NCBI GenBank assembly: GCA_017504625.1 | Contig: JAFVQU010000020.1 | Span: forward strand, 124,001 to 188,000 | Reading direction: 5' to 3' | DNA from: Clostridia bacterium | Lineage (GTDB): Bacteria > Bacillota > Clostridia > Oscillospirales > CAG-272 | Length of the DNA: 64,000 bases | Shown: piece after piece, positions 44,956-54,142 of the stretch | Layout of the letters: each line of letters starts with the position of its first letter | Numbering within the stretch: the first letter of the stretch is position 1 | Notes under the pieces: generated by a model | The model's database searches: none | Told to the model about the DNA's origin: nothing | The model's input: the letters and a program-made list of their open reading frames with translations, nothing else | Made by a program: the position numbers and the translations under genes

Positions 44956-45849
44956 TTAGTTTTTATTCTGACGTGCGGCCTCGCAAAGAATAACCGATGC
45001 GGCGGTCGATACGTTGAATGAATTTACCTTTCCGTACATAGGGATCGATGTAATAGCGTCGCATTTTGAAATAACTATCTGCGAAACGCCGTTGCCCTCA
45101 CTTCCGAAAACAAGTGCGCAAGGACCCTTGAAGTTCGTTTCATAGTAAGGCTTGCCGCCCGCCTCTGCGGCGTAAGTCCATACTCCTTTTTCCTTAAGCT
45201 CGATTATTGTATTTGCAATATTGGAAACCTTGGCAATTGCCATATGCTCGATCGCGCCCGCGCTTGATTTTGAAACGAGGGGAGTAAGACCTACAGAGCG
45301 GCGCTTGGGAATGATGATTCCGTGCGCGCCCGCGCCCTCCGCGCATCTGATAAGCGCACCGAGGTTATAAGGGTCGGTAAGTCCGTCGGCGATAACGATG
45401 AGGGGAGCCTCGCCTCTTTCTTCGGCAATTGCGAGGATGTCCTCAACAGTGCAATATTCCTTTTCGGATGCCATGGCGATAACACCCTGGTGGGGAGCAA
45501 ATCCCGAAATAGCATCAAGCTTCTGCTTATCGGTTTCAACGACGGGAATTCCTTTATCCACCGCCATTGCAACGAGAACGACGATAGAACCCTCACGCTC
45601 GCCTCTCTGAACGAGAAGCTTGTCAATCTCGCGGTCGGACTTAAGAAGCTCTCTTACCGCGTTTCGACCGATAACGATGCCGCTGTTTTCCTCATTCATT
45701 TCACTCTCGTGAGAAGAATATTTATTATTCTGGTATTTGCCTGCGTCGGCTCTGTTGCCTCTGCCGTCACTGTTTCTTCTCTCAGTGAAGCTTTTTGCAC
45801 CTTTACCTGAGAAGTTTTTCTTTTTCTGATCGTATTTTTTGTTTTCCAT
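44956..45849 (-). CDS. rlmB: SPOUT-type 23S rRNA ribose methyltransferase (RlmB/TrmH family)
   Basis: 297 residues. A basic, Gly/Lys/Asn-rich tail of about 55 residues precedes the substrate-binding domain (GRNAVRELLKSDREIDKLLVQ, positions 62-82). The knotted SPOUT domain follows with its motifs NLGALIRCAEGAGAHGII, LVFGSEGNGVS and IPMYGKVNSFNVSTAA, which bind SAM. It 2'-O-methylates rRNA (Gm2251 in E. coli RlmB; tRNA is possible for TrmH relatives). First gene of the apparent four-gene minus-strand operon; 47 bases separate it from the next. Confidence 0.9.
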   Translation of the reverse strand: MENKKYDQKKKNFSGKGAKSFTERRNSDGRGNRADAGKYQNNKYSSHESEMNEENSGIVIGRNAVRELLKSDREIDKLLVQRGEREGSIVVLVAMAVDKGIPVVETDKQKLDAISGFAPHQGVIAMASEKEYCTVEDILAIAEERGEAPLIVIADGLTDPYNLGALIRCAEGAGAHGIIIPKRRSVGLTPLVSKSSAGAIEHMAIAKVSNIANTIIELKEKGVWTYAAEAGGKPYYETNFKGPCALVFGSEGNGVSQIVISKCDAITSIPMYGKVNSFNVSTAASVILCEAARQNKN

Positions 45850-45893
45850 AAATTAACCCTGCCCAAATATAATATATAATATACCAATTATAC

Positions 45894-45922
45894 ATTATAA
45901 CATAGAAAAACGGATTTGTATA
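45894..45922 (-). promoter_or_regulatory. Promoter of the rlmB operon
   Basis: TATACA, 17-base spacer ending TATGT, TATAAT on the minus strand; weak -35, strong extended -10. Confidence 0.55.
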
Positions 45923-45965
45923 GTGCTTTTTTAATTTTTATCTGTGAAAAGGATACTTTCTGCCT

Positions 45966-46002
45966 CAAAAAAGAAAACCGAGCTCCCATTAAGAAGCTCG
46001 GT
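45966..46002 (-). terminator. Intrinsic terminator of the small membrane protein gene
   Basis: Hairpin AACCGAGCT / AGCTCGGTT followed by TTCTTTTTT on the minus strand. Confidence 0.82.
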
Positions 46003-46019
46003 TAGTGTATTTTTCGAGA

Positions 46020-46280
46020 TTATTTATATCCATCGTCCTCGTTATGTTCTGCATTTTTCTTGTTCATTGAATATATGAAGATCACAAAAATGAGTGCCAT
46101 TATCATCGCGGTAAAGGGTGACTTGTCAATAAGAGAGAACAAGGCTCCCGTAACTGCCGCCGCACCAAGACCGATAAAGGAAACGAGCTTGTATTTGGAA
46201 ATAATGCCGTAAACAAGAGGTATCAGACCGCATAGAAAGCCTACAAAAAAACCAAGTAAAATCTTACCGATCGTACCCAT
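46020..46280 (-). CDS. Small three-helix membrane protein, unknown
   Basis: 86 residues after GGAGGCGTCAGACT. Three hydrophobic segments (about 5-26, 31-50 and 56-71) and a charged C-terminal tail (NKKNAEHNEDDGYK). Gly-rich first helix. No family recognised. Own promoter and terminator, so a stand-alone gene. Confidence 0.7.
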   Translation of the reverse strand: MGTIGKILLGFFVGFLCGLIPLVYGIISKYKLVSFIGLGAAAVTGALFSLIDKSPFTAMIMALIFVIFIYSMNKKNAEHNEDDGYK

Positions 46281-46314
46281 AGTCTGACGCCTCCTTTCAG
46301 TAGTCTATTTAATA

Positions 46315-46343
46315 ATTATATATCGTGCAACGAAAAAAATCAA
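46315..46343 (-). promoter_or_regulatory. Promoter of the small membrane protein gene
   Basis: TTGATT, 17-base spacer, TATAAT on the minus strand, no TG extension. Confidence 0.6.
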
Positions 46344-46400
46344 TGTAATTTTTGTTAATTTATCATCTTTTTTGGGGCATTTTCAATAAAGATTGTATGC

Positions 46401-47609
46401 TCAAAGCATTTCCTTTGCAAGTTGTCCCAAAATTTCGATCCCCTTGACTATCTGCTCGTCAGAAGGCGTGCTGAAATTAAGTCTGAACGAGTTTGATCTC
46501 GCTTCGGTATCGCAAGCAAACGTAGCTCCCGGAACAACTCTTACGTTATGCTCAATCGCTGCCTTAATAAATTTATTGACATCGATCGAGTCCGGAAGCG
46601 TACACCAGATAAAAAGACCGCCTTCGGGACGGGTGTATTTGATCTCATTTGGGAATTCACGCTCAAGAGTATCAAGCATAAGAGATGCCTTGTGACTATA
46701 AATGCTTTGAATGAACTTGATGTGTCCGTCAAGATCGCACTCGGTCATATATCTGTAGCAGAGTATCTGAAAAAACAGATTTGTGTGAACGTCGCTTGTC
46801 TGCTTTGAAACGACCATTTTTGAAGCAACCTCATCGGGCGCTATAACAAATCCTACTCGCATTCCTGCAGATAGGATTTTTGAGAAGGTCGAGCAGTAAA
46901 TAACGATCCCGTCCTTGTCCATACTCTTTATCGTGGGGATATCCTCACCGGCAAAACGAAGCTCGCCGTAAGGATTGTCCTCAAGTATCATAAGTCCGTA
47001 TTTTTTTGCGAGGTCGTATATCTTGACTCGCTTTTCATACGAGGTAGTTATTCCGCAAGGATTATGGAAGGTCGGGATAGTATATATGAGCTTGGCGTCA
47101 GGGGTGCTTTGTATCTTTTTCTCAAGCTCGTCTATATTCATTCCGTCTTCCTCAAGAGGAACTCCGACCACCTTGGCTCCGTTTGATCGGAATGCATTGA
47201 GCGCGCCGATAAATGTCGGATCCTCACAAATGACGGCATCCCCCTCGTTGCAGAACACCTTGCAGGCAAGCTCTATGCCTTGCTGACCGCCCGATACTAT
47301 AATGGTATCGTCATCAAAAGCATCTCCATTTGCTTTTGATGCTCCAATGCCGAATATTTTCTTTTGCCTTTGAGATATAAACTCTCGAAGCGGTGAATAT
47401 CCGTCGGTCACGCCGTATTGGAGCGCGGGTATAGCACACTCCTCATATATTTCCGCCGAAATTCTTGCCATATCTGCAACAGGGAATGATTCTGGCGCGG
47501 GATTACCCGCGGCAAAGGAAATGGTGTCGGGAGTTGACGGGGCTTTGAGTATCTCGCGTATTGCGGAAGGCTTAAGATTTGCTATTTTATCTGAAAAACG
47601 GTAGTTCAT
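46401..47609 (-). CDS. PLP-dependent class I/II aminotransferase
   Basis: 402 residues. Fold-type I aminotransferase of the 2-aminoadipate/aromatic/MocR-like group. ISFAAGNPAPESFP and LQYGVTDGYSPLRE start the fold, and GGQQGIEL binds the phosphate. PTFHNPCGITT carries the conserved Asn-Pro, and the PLP lysine is in CSTFSKILSAGMRVGF near residue 243; a late arginine is in NSFRLNFS. There is no N-terminal HTH, so it is not a MocR regulator. It transfers amino groups between an amino acid and a 2-oxo acid; the substrate is not determinable. Own promoter upstream. Confidence 0.92.
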   Translation of the reverse strand: MNYRFSDKIANLKPSAIREILKAPSTPDTISFAAGNPAPESFPVADMARISAEIYEECAIPALQYGVTDGYSPLREFISQRQKKIFGIGASKANGDAFDDDTIIVSGGQQGIELACKVFCNEGDAVICEDPTFIGALNAFRSNGAKVVGVPLEEDGMNIDELEKKIQSTPDAKLIYTIPTFHNPCGITTSYEKRVKIYDLAKKYGLMILEDNPYGELRFAGEDIPTIKSMDKDGIVIYCSTFSKILSAGMRVGFVIAPDEVASKMVVSKQTSDVHTNLFFQILCYRYMTECDLDGHIKFIQSIYSHKASLMLDTLEREFPNEIKYTRPEGGLFIWCTLPDSIDVNKFIKAAIEHNVRVVPGATFACDTEARSNSFRLNFSTPSDEQIVKGIEILGQLAKEML

Positions 47610-47642
47610 GTGTGTACCTCTTGCTCTTGTATCGTATATTTA

Positions 47643-47671
47643 ATTTTATCACTTTTTTATTTGGTTTTCAA
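47643..47671 (-). promoter_or_regulatory. Promoter of the aminotransferase gene
   Basis: TTGAAA, 17-base spacer ending AGTGA, TAAAAT on the minus strand. Confidence 0.6.
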
Positions 47672-47726
47672 TAGAAAATCAAAGTTTTTTTCGCTAAACT
47701 GAATTTTGATAAGATAAAACAAATTA

Positions 47727-47755
47727 TTGACTTGCCGTTAGGTTTATGATATAAT
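47727..47755 (+). promoter_or_regulatory. Promoter of the flavin reductase-like gene
   Basis: TTGACT, 17-base spacer ending TATGA, TATAAT, about 30 bases before the ATG. Confidence 0.75.
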
Positions 47756-47788
47756 TTAAACTGACAAATCGAAAAGGAACTTTGTAAA

Positions 47789-48385
47789 ATGGCAAAAATG
47801 AAATGGAAGGGCGGAGCGCTTATTGCACCTCTGCCGCCCGTAATGGTAAGCTGCGGTGATATTGAAAAATCAAATATTATGACGGTGGCTTGGACGGGTA
47901 TAATCAATACGATACCGCCAAAAACCTACATATCCGTGCGCCCGTCAAGATATTCCTATAACATTATAAAGGAAAGCGGGGAATTCGTTATTAATCTCAC
48001 GCCGGCTAAGATCATCAAGGCGGCAGATTATTGCGGAATATATACGGGAGCCAAGGTGGATAAATTTGCCAAGTGCAACCTTGGCAAAGAGGAAGCCAAT
48101 GAGGTAAAATGTCCCCTTATAGCTGAGAGTCCCCTATCCCTTGAATGTAAGGTTACCGAGATCGTTCCTATTGGAACTCACGATATGTTCCTTGCGGATA
48201 TCGTAGCGGTTGACGTTGACGAGAGCCTTCTTGACAAGGACGGACGGCTTGATCTTGCCCGCGCGGGACTTGCTGCGTTTGCTCACGGTGAGTACTTTGA
48301 GCTTGGAAAGAAGATAGGGAAATTCGGTTTTTCAACAAACAAAAAGAAAAAGGGAAGCAAGCCCCAGCAAAAGAATAAGAAATAA
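47789..48385 (+). CDS. Flavin reductase-like FMN-binding protein
   Basis: 198 residues. Split-barrel flavin reductase/flavoredoxin family: VMVSCGDIEKSNIMTVAWTGIINTIPPKTYISVRPSRYSY (positions 19-58) covers the flavin-binding barrel, and GEFVINL and THDMFLADIVAVDVDE follow. The C-terminus ends in a Lys-rich tail. It reduces or carries FMN in cytoplasmic electron transfer; the partner is unknown. Single-gene unit between its own promoter and a shared terminator. AAAAGGAAC lies before the ATG. Confidence 0.88.
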   Translation: MAKMKWKGGALIAPLPPVMVSCGDIEKSNIMTVAWTGIINTIPPKTYISVRPSRYSYNIIKESGEFVINLTPAKIIKAADYCGIYTGAKVDKFAKCNLGKEEANEVKCPLIAESPLSLECKVTEIVPIGTHDMFLADIVAVDVDESLLDKDGRLDLARAGLAAFAHGEYFELGKKIGKFGFSTNKKKKGSKPQQKNKK

Positions 48386-48420
48386 AGAAAAAGGAGAAGC
48401 GAGTGCTTCTCCTTTTTAAG
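48386..48420. terminator. Bidirectional terminator between flavin reductase and SH3 lipoprotein genes
   Basis: Hairpin AAAAAGGAGAAGC / GCTTCTCCTTTTT between converging genes. Confidence 0.85.
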
Positions 48421-48454
48421 TATAAACTACCTGATGTAACTTTTGCCAGAATTA

Positions 48455-49597
48455 TTATTTTGCAATAATAAGGGATTCGTAAATAGTCTCAGCAATTTCA
48501 GATTCAAGAGAGGTTTCTGTTACAGTCAAGGTACAAACCTTATTTGATTTGGTTACAAAAACGTAAATAGACTGATACATAGTCTGTCCCTCAACTGTGT
48601 TTGTAAAAGACATAACTGCAACACTTACATCTCCCTTTGATTCCTGCTTAACGCTATAATCCGTTACAGTATATCCCATGCTTGCGTACAAGGGAACGAA
48701 CATTTCGGCAAATCCCTCGTCTGTAAGAGAAAAATACATATCGTGATCTGCGGTGTATGCTTCATAAACTACAACATAATTGTCGCCTGTCTGCTGATCA
48801 AGCTTCATCAGATCAGATTCAGAAAGAGATACCCAGTTCTCAGGATAAGTGAAAGCGATATCGCTGTCGGTATATGCAGAGTATCCATCGGGGACGGAAA
48901 TTTCGATTTCAGGCTCATAGTACTCGGGATTGGACACAACGTATCCGGTGGTTTCCTCGGTGGCACCGTAGGGGGTGAAGACAACCTTATACCAGCCCTC
49001 AGTTGTGTTTTCGGCAATGATAACAACCTCTTCTCCCGCGGAGATATATCCGATAACCTCGGAATTCATATCGGGAGCGATACGGATCTTAAGAGAACCG
49101 TCGTTTTTGATAAGAGTCTTGCTTACCTCAACGAAGCCGTCATCAAGGTCAATAATCGTGGTAATGAGATGCGTCGCGATATAGCAGATCTCGCCCTCGT
49201 AAACTACCTGGCTCCAATATTTGTTTTCGTCATTGCTGAAACCAATGCAATCAAGAACCGTGCCGTTGGGAACAGAGGTTACCTCGACGTAATCTTCGGT
49301 ACGAAGAGTTGCAGCCCCCGTTGCGCTGAGAACCTGTATCTGCTTTGCGGTTTCATAAGAGACATACGCGTATTCTCCGGGATTCATTATCTTGTTGGGA
49401 TCCTCTGTCTCGGACTCGGATTCGGAAGGAATTTCGCTACCCTCCTCCTGCTCGCTACCGTTTGTTGTGGGAGTTTCAATATTTATATCAATATCCTTGC
49501 CGCCGGTCGTGCCTTCCTCGTTTTTACCGTTGCCGCACGCCGTAAGAGAAGCCGTGATAAGTATTGCTGCGAAAATTGCCATAAGTCTTTTTTTCAT
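48455..49597 (-). CDS. Lipoprotein with two bacterial SH3 domains
   Basis: 380 residues. The ATG at 49597 is preferred over 49651 because GGAGGAAG precedes it and a lipoprotein signal with lipobox SLTACG follows. An acidic Ser/Glu linker, then two SH3b domains (about residues 90-155 and 165-225; the second with SLKIRIAPDMNSEVIGYISAG), then a C-terminal PsbP/DcrB-like domain (about 235-380; DIAFTYPENWV). SH3b domains often bind wall peptides. A membrane-anchored envelope protein, exact role unknown. Own consensus promoter. Confidence 0.84.
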   Translation of the reverse strand: MKKRLMAIFAAILITASLTACGNGKNEEGTTGGKDIDINIETPTTNGSEQEEGSEIPSESESETEDPNKIMNPGEYAYVSYETAKQIQVLSATGAATLRTEDYVEVTSVPNGTVLDCIGFSNDENKYWSQVVYEGEICYIATHLITTIIDLDDGFVEVSKTLIKNDGSLKIRIAPDMNSEVIGYISAGEEVVIIAENTTEGWYKVVFTPYGATEETTGYVVSNPEYYEPEIEISVPDGYSAYTDSDIAFTYPENWVSLSESDLMKLDQQTGDNYVVVYEAYTADHDMYFSLTDEGFAEMFVPLYASMGYTVTDYSVKQESKGDVSVAVMSFTNTVEGQTMYQSIYVFVTKSNKVCTLTVTETSLESEIAETIYESLIIAK

Positions 49598-49662
49598 AAT
49601 TTTTTCTTCCTCCGTTTTATTTAAAATTATCGTATGATTTTCAATATCCACACTATAAATTA

Positions 49663-49691
49663 ATTATAACATACTACCTTTTTTGTGTCAA
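49663..49691 (-). promoter_or_regulatory. Promoter of the SH3 lipoprotein gene
   Basis: TTGACA, 17-base spacer ending TATGT, TATAAT on the minus strand. Confidence 0.8.
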
Positions 49692-49800
49692 TATGAACTT
49701 GCAAAAAAATAAATAATTTTTTATACTTTCATGACGAAAAAACAAATATTTTTCCATACGTATATACAGTGGCTACAGATGAATAATTATCAATCGCTTA

Positions 49801-49830
49801 TTGACAACAATAAGTGTAATATGTTATAAT
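49801..49830 (+). promoter_or_regulatory. Promoter of the polA operon
   Basis: TTGACA, 18-base spacer ending TATGT, TATAAT. A small hairpin (CGTATC/GATACG) lies in the leader. Confidence 0.78.
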
Positions 49831-49882
49831 TTACTACAGTAGCGTATCGCTTTGATACGATGATCTTTATCAGGAGAAACCT

Positions 49883-52411
49883 ATGAAAAAATTACTTTGC
49901 ATAGACGGAAACAGTATACTCAACAGACAGTTTTACGGAATAAGATTTTTGTCGACTAAGGACGGATTTCCGACCAACGCGATATTTGGATTTGTAAACG
50001 TTCTTATAAAGCAGATAGAGGCACTTGAGCCTGACTTTGCGGCAGTTGCCTTCGACCTGAAGGCTCCAACCTTCAGACATGATCTTTACAGTGAATATAA
50101 GGCGGGCAGAAAGCCGAGTCCCGACGATCTTATAAAGCAACTTTCCGTGGCAAAGGATATTTGCAGAGCAATGGGAATCTCGGTGCTTGAGCTTGCGGGA
50201 TATGAGGCTGACGATATCCTCGGTACGCTTGCTAAAATGGCGGGAGAAGCTGAGGAGGATGTCAGTGCGTATATTCTGACGGGCGACCGTGACTCGCTCC
50301 AGCTTATCTCGAAAAATTCAACGGTTCTCCTCGCCACAAACACCGATACCGTAACTATGGACGAGCAGGCTTTTCTTGACAAATACGGCGTTCGCGCCGA
50401 TCAATTCGTCGATGTTAAGGCTCTTATGGGCGATAGCTCCGATAATATTTCCGGTGTTGCGGGAATAGGCGAAAAAACTGCGTTCAAGCTTATCGCGGAG
50501 CAGGGCTCTCTTGACGGTGTATATGAAAACCTTGAAAACGCGGGACTTACCAACTCTGTAAAAAACAAGCTTATAGCAGGTAAGGACAACGCGTTTCTTT
50601 CACAAACGCTTGCACGCATAAACTGCGACGTTCCGCTTGGAATAACACTTGACGATATATCCCGCAAGGAGATCGACAGACCTTTTGCGAAGGAGCTTTT
50701 CGTTCGCTACGAGCTGCTAAACGCGATAAAGAGATTGGGGCTTGATAAGGAAGAAGCAAGCGGCAATACCGCCGTTTCGGAAAGCAAGTCGGAATCTTCT
50801 GTAATCAACGAATGCAAAGATATCTCGTTGCTTGCGGGAGAAGAACTTGCACTGTCTGTGAAGGACAATACGGCGTTTATTTCTGATGGAGAAAAGGTGT
50901 ATTCCGTGCAGATAAACGAAGCTCTTGAAAATTTTCTCCGTGAGAAGAAAATAATATGCTACGATTGTAAAAACGTATATAAAACACTTGACGGATTTGG
51001 CTTGTCCTTCAGAAGCTGCTTTTTTGACGTAATGCTCGGAGCATATGTTGACGATTCGTCGCAGGGTTCGTATTCGTTTGACCGACTTTGTACCACGTAT
51101 CTTGGAGAAACTCCCGCAGAGGACGTTCCCGAATGCGTCTATATTGCAAAGATGTGGAAGACGATAGATGAGCGACTCACAGAGAGTGGTCAGGCAAAGC
51201 TCCTTTACGAAATTGAGATGCCGCTTGCCGCAGTTCTTTGTGATATGGAAAAGGTCGGCTTTAAAATCGACCGCGAGGGAATTGCCGGCTATGGCATCGA
51301 GCTTGACGAAATTGCCAAAGCGCTTGAATTCCGCATATTTATGGCGGCAGGCGAGGAGTTCAATATCAACTCGCCAAAGCAGCTTGGAGAGGTTCTTTTT
51401 GATAAGATGATGCTTCCTGCGGGTAAGAAAACGAAGACGGGATATTCGACTAACGCCGAGGTGCTTGAAAAGCTGCGCAAATATCATCCTATCATTGATG
51501 ATATACTCGAATACAGACAGGTGACTAAGCTTAAGAGCACCTACGTTGACGGCCTGCTTAAATGCGCCGACGACGAGGGAAGAACTCACACGACCTTTAA
51601 TCAGACCGGAACTGCTACGGGACGTCTTTCCTCGGCTAATCCTAACCTGCAAAACATTCCGATAAGAACCGAGATGGGCAGACGCTTCCGCAAATATTTC
51701 ATTGCAAGTGATGAAAACAAGGTTCTGATTGATGCGGACTATTCGCAGATAGAGCTTCGCGTGTTCTCGCATATTTCAGGTGACGAGCATATGAGCGCGG
51801 CATTCATTTCGGGTGACGACATTCATACATCAACCGCTTGTCGCGTTTTTGGAGTTTCACCCAATGAGATAACCGTTGAGATGCGAAAGAGAGCGAAGGC
51901 GATAAACTTCGGAATTCTTTACGGAATGGGAGAATTCTCGCTTTCCGATGATCTTAAGATTCCGATTGCAAAGGCTAAGGAATATATTGAAAGCTACCTC
52001 AACAGCTATCCCGATATAAGAAAATATCTTGACGAGGTCGTAGCGTCTGCAAAGAAGAACAATTACGTTACCACGATGTTTGGCAGAAGAAGATACATCC
52101 CCGAATTGTCGGCTCAGAATAAGAACATCCGCAATTTTGGAGAGCGAGTTGCCAAGAACAGTCCGATTCAAGGTAGTAGTGCGGATATAATCAAAATTGC
52201 GATGATAAACGTCGACAAAAAGCTCAAGGAGGGCGGCACGGGAGCAAGACTTCTTTTGCAGGTTCACGACGAGCTTCTTATCGAATCACCGCGCGATTGC
52301 GCCGATGAGATACTCGCGCTTTTGCAGAGTGAAATGGAAAACGCGGTTAAGCTGAACGTACCCTTAAAGGTCGAGGCAAAGAGCGGTGACACTTGGTTTG
52401 ACTGTCATTAA
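49883..52411 (+). CDS. polA: DNA polymerase I
   Basis: 842 residues after AGGAGAAACC. An N-terminal 5' nuclease domain (about 1-290; IDGNSILNRQFYG, YEADDILG, TGDRDSLQL, GDSSDNI) is followed by a shortened central domain (about 310-430) in which the 3'-5' exonuclease acidic residues are not evident, as in many Bacillota. The polymerase domain has motif A DADYSQIELR near 619, the O-helix RKRAKAINFGILYGMG near 670, and motif C LLLQVHDELLIE near 794. It removes primers and fills repair gaps. First gene of a likely operon with the nitroreductase and MBL genes. Confidence 0.97.
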   Translation: MKKLLCIDGNSILNRQFYGIRFLSTKDGFPTNAIFGFVNVLIKQIEALEPDFAAVAFDLKAPTFRHDLYSEYKAGRKPSPDDLIKQLSVAKDICRAMGISVLELAGYEADDILGTLAKMAGEAEEDVSAYILTGDRDSLQLISKNSTVLLATNTDTVTMDEQAFLDKYGVRADQFVDVKALMGDSSDNISGVAGIGEKTAFKLIAEQGSLDGVYENLENAGLTNSVKNKLIAGKDNAFLSQTLARINCDVPLGITLDDISRKEIDRPFAKELFVRYELLNAIKRLGLDKEEASGNTAVSESKSESSVINECKDISLLAGEELALSVKDNTAFISDGEKVYSVQINEALENFLREKKIICYDCKNVYKTLDGFGLSFRSCFFDVMLGAYVDDSSQGSYSFDRLCTTYLGETPAEDVPECVYIAKMWKTIDERLTESGQAKLLYEIEMPLAAVLCDMEKVGFKIDREGIAGYGIELDEIAKALEFRIFMAAGEEFNINSPKQLGEVLFDKMMLPAGKKTKTGYSTNAEVLEKLRKYHPIIDDILEYRQVTKLKSTYVDGLLKCADDEGRTHTTFNQTGTATGRLSSANPNLQNIPIRTEMGRRFRKYFIASDENKVLIDADYSQIELRVFSHISGDEHMSAAFISGDDIHTSTACRVFGVSPNEITVEMRKRAKAINFGILYGMGEFSLSDDLKIPIAKAKEYIESYLNSYPDIRKYLDEVVASAKKNNYVTTMFGRRRYIPELSAQNKNIRNFGERVAKNSPIQGSSADIIKIAMINVDKKLKEGGTGARLLLQVHDELLIESPRDCADEILALLQSEMENAVKLNVPLKVEAKSGDTWFDCH

Positions 52412-52424
52412 AAGGAGATAATAT

Positions 52425-53012
52425 ATGACGAACAAAGAACTGATGAGCCTTCTTGAAGGAAGAAGAACCTATAGAAGATTTGACGAGAGCAGACAGATTT
52501 CCGACGAAATTGTCGCTGATATGAAAAGATCGGCATACCTTTCATCGTCCGCGATGAATCGACAGCCGCTTCGCTATGTTTATATAAGAACCCCTGATGT
52601 CGTCAATGCAATCTTTGATATAACAAGCTGGGGAGGATATCTCCTTGACGGTGCAGGCAGACCGAAGATAGGCGAGCGCCCGACGATGTTTGTAGCGATC
52701 CTTTCTGCAAAAGATCTTCAAAGCAAATATACCGCGTTTGACGAGGGACTTGCGGCATCGAATCTCACTCTCACCGCATGGGCGCACGGCGTAGGCTCTT
52801 GCATACTCGGGAGCGTTAAGCACGAGCCTCTCCGCGAGATGCTTGACATCTCCGATGAATACGATATAAGCTGTGTTATCGGTTTCGGATATCCTACTCA
52901 CACAAGTACAGTTGTAGACGAAACGGACGGCGATATAAAATACCGCCTTGACGATAACAAAAACTATATTGTGCCTAAGAGAAAAATCAAGGATACGGTA
53001 ACGGAGATTTGA
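52425..53012 (+). CDS. Nitroreductase-family protein
   Basis: 195 residues after AAAGGAGAT, 13 bases from polA. Nitroreductase fold: the opening LLEGRRTYRRFDESRQIS and SSSAMNRQPLRYVYI hold the FMN-binding Arg and Asn/Gln residues. DEGLAASNLTLTAWAHGVGSCILG is the standard mid-motif, and FGYPTHT near the end is typical. It likely reduces a small substrate with NAD(P)H and FMN, substrate unknown. Its stop is three bases before the next ATG. Confidence 0.9.
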   Translation: MTNKELMSLLEGRRTYRRFDESRQISDEIVADMKRSAYLSSSAMNRQPLRYVYIRTPDVVNAIFDITSWGGYLLDGAGRPKIGERPTMFVAILSAKDLQSKYTAFDEGLAASNLTLTAWAHGVGSCILGSVKHEPLREMLDISDEYDISCVIGFGYPTHTSTVVDETDGDIKYRLDDNKNYIVPKRKIKDTVTEI

Positions 53013-53014
53013 GA

Positions 53015-53686
53015 ATGGGTAAAATAAACCGGCTTGTTGCAGTAAAGTACGGAGAAACGTTTATTCACGGGGCAATGGCGTTTCGCGGAGGAGATCCCGA
53101 GGTTAAGATCCCGATATCTTTGATCGTTTACCTGATAGATACCGGAGAAAGAAAAATACTGATAGATTCAGGCTGTGAGACTATGCCGGGGTATGAGCTT
53201 TCGCATTTTTCTTCTCCCGCCGATACACTGAGAAAAGCGGGAATAGACCCCGGTGAAATAAGTGACGTTATTCTCACTCACGCTCATCACGATCACGCCG
53301 AGGCTACGCGTCGCTTCCCAAATGCTACGGTGCATATCGAGGAACGAGCGTATCCTGACGCGAAGTACTTTATTCCCGAAGAAATGAAGCTGGAGATCTT
53401 TTGCGACAGCAAAACGGTCGACGGTTGCCTTGTCATCCGTATGATCGGAGGGCATTCGGCAGGATCTTGTATAGTTGAGTTTGACTATCGCGGAAGAAGA
53501 TATGTTGTTTGCGGTGACGAGTGCTACGTCCGTACGTGTCTTGAAGAGAAAATCGTGACAGGTTGCTCCTGTTGTCCTGAAAAAAGCCTTGAGTTTGTAA
53601 ACGAATACGGCAGCGGAGAATATGTTACCCTCCTTGCCCATGATTTTGAAATTTTAACCGGTCAAAACGGAGTACTCGAACTGTAA
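53015..53686 (+). CDS. Metallo-beta-lactamase-fold hydrolase, N-acyl homoserine lactonase-like
   Basis: 223 residues from ATG 53015 (a TTG at 53009 is less likely; ACGGAGAT precedes the ATG). The zinc-site motif HAHHDH is at H89-H94, further ligands are likely in MIGGHSAGS and the late LAHDFE, and ILIDSGCE begins the fold. The overall layout matches the lactonase-like branch of the MBL superfamily. It hydrolyses an ester or lactone, but quorum quenching cannot be inferred in this context. Co-transcribed with polA and the nitroreductase. Confidence 0.88.
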   Translation: MGKINRLVAVKYGETFIHGAMAFRGGDPEVKIPISLIVYLIDTGERKILIDSGCETMPGYELSHFSSPADTLRKAGIDPGEISDVILTHAHHDHAEATRRFPNATVHIEERAYPDAKYFIPEEMKLEIFCDSKTVDGCLVIRMIGGHSAGSCIVEFDYRGRRYVVCGDECYVRTCLEEKIVTGCSCCPEKSLEFVNEYGSGEYVTLLAHDFEILTGQNGVLEL

Positions 53687-53718
53687 TAAAAACCAAATGT
53701 GAATTTTTCAAAAAAGAC

Positions 53719-53747
53719 TTGAAAAAGACATCATTATATGGTATAAT
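53719..53747 (+). promoter_or_regulatory. Promoter of the SRP RNA gene
   Basis: TTGAAA, 17-base spacer ending TATGG, TATAAT. The transcript would start near 53754, so about 55 bases may be processed off. Confidence 0.75.
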
Positions 53748-53807
53748 AACTAAAGGTCGTGATCGACCGCAAATGAATAAGCCTTTAAACACAACCTTGT
53801 GTTGTGA

Positions 53808-54084
53808 AACTAGGCCATACCAGCCGGGGACATAGCGGAGCCCTGTACCTGAAATCCGCTACAGCAGGGGTGGATCCCGCATTTGAGGGCCAAACCTTTA
53901 CGAATTGAGTCCTATCTGCTGTGTTGAGAGGTGGGTCTTGCGCAATTGGGAGCTGTGAACCATGTCAGATGGGGAACCAAGCAGCATTAAGCGGTGAACC
54001 CGATGTGCCGCGAGGCAGCCTGCCTTGAGCAGTAGGTATGAAGATCGCGTGGAGGCGAAGCTCGATCTTGTGGTGTATGGTCTT
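53808..54084 (+). ncRNA. ffs: Signal recognition particle RNA, large Gram-positive type
   Basis: About 277 bases. The 5' GGCCATACCA pairs with the 3' TGGTGTATGGTC. The Alu-domain block GCCGGGGACATAGCGG...CCGCTACAGCAGGG is nearly identical to other Clostridia. The S-domain has GAACCATGTCAG, a GGAA tetraloop closed by TGG/CCA, then AAGCAGCATTAAGCGG and GATGTGCCGC. The RNA scaffolds Ffh for co-translational membrane targeting. Ends are approximate. Its position just before dnaX-ebfC-recR is a common arrangement. A terminator follows at once. Confidence 0.93.
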
Positions 54085-54090
54085 GTTTTG

Positions 54091-54113
54091 CAACACACGG
54101 GTGTGTTTTTTAA
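54091..54113 (+). terminator. Terminator of the SRP RNA
   Basis: Short hairpin AACACAC / GTGTGTT followed by six T, before the dnaX ribosome site. Confidence 0.75.
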
Positions 54114-54142
54114 TTATTTTCAGAAAAAAGGAGGACTTTGAT

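Noticed and set aside
50717..51772. Minus-strand 351-codon frame within polA
   Set aside because: Antisense shadow of the polymerase coding sequence with no independent signals.
54038..54142. Longer dnaX start inside the SRP RNA
   Set aside because: The region is SRP RNA plus terminator; the TTG at 54143 behind AAAGGAGG gives the conserved family N-terminus.
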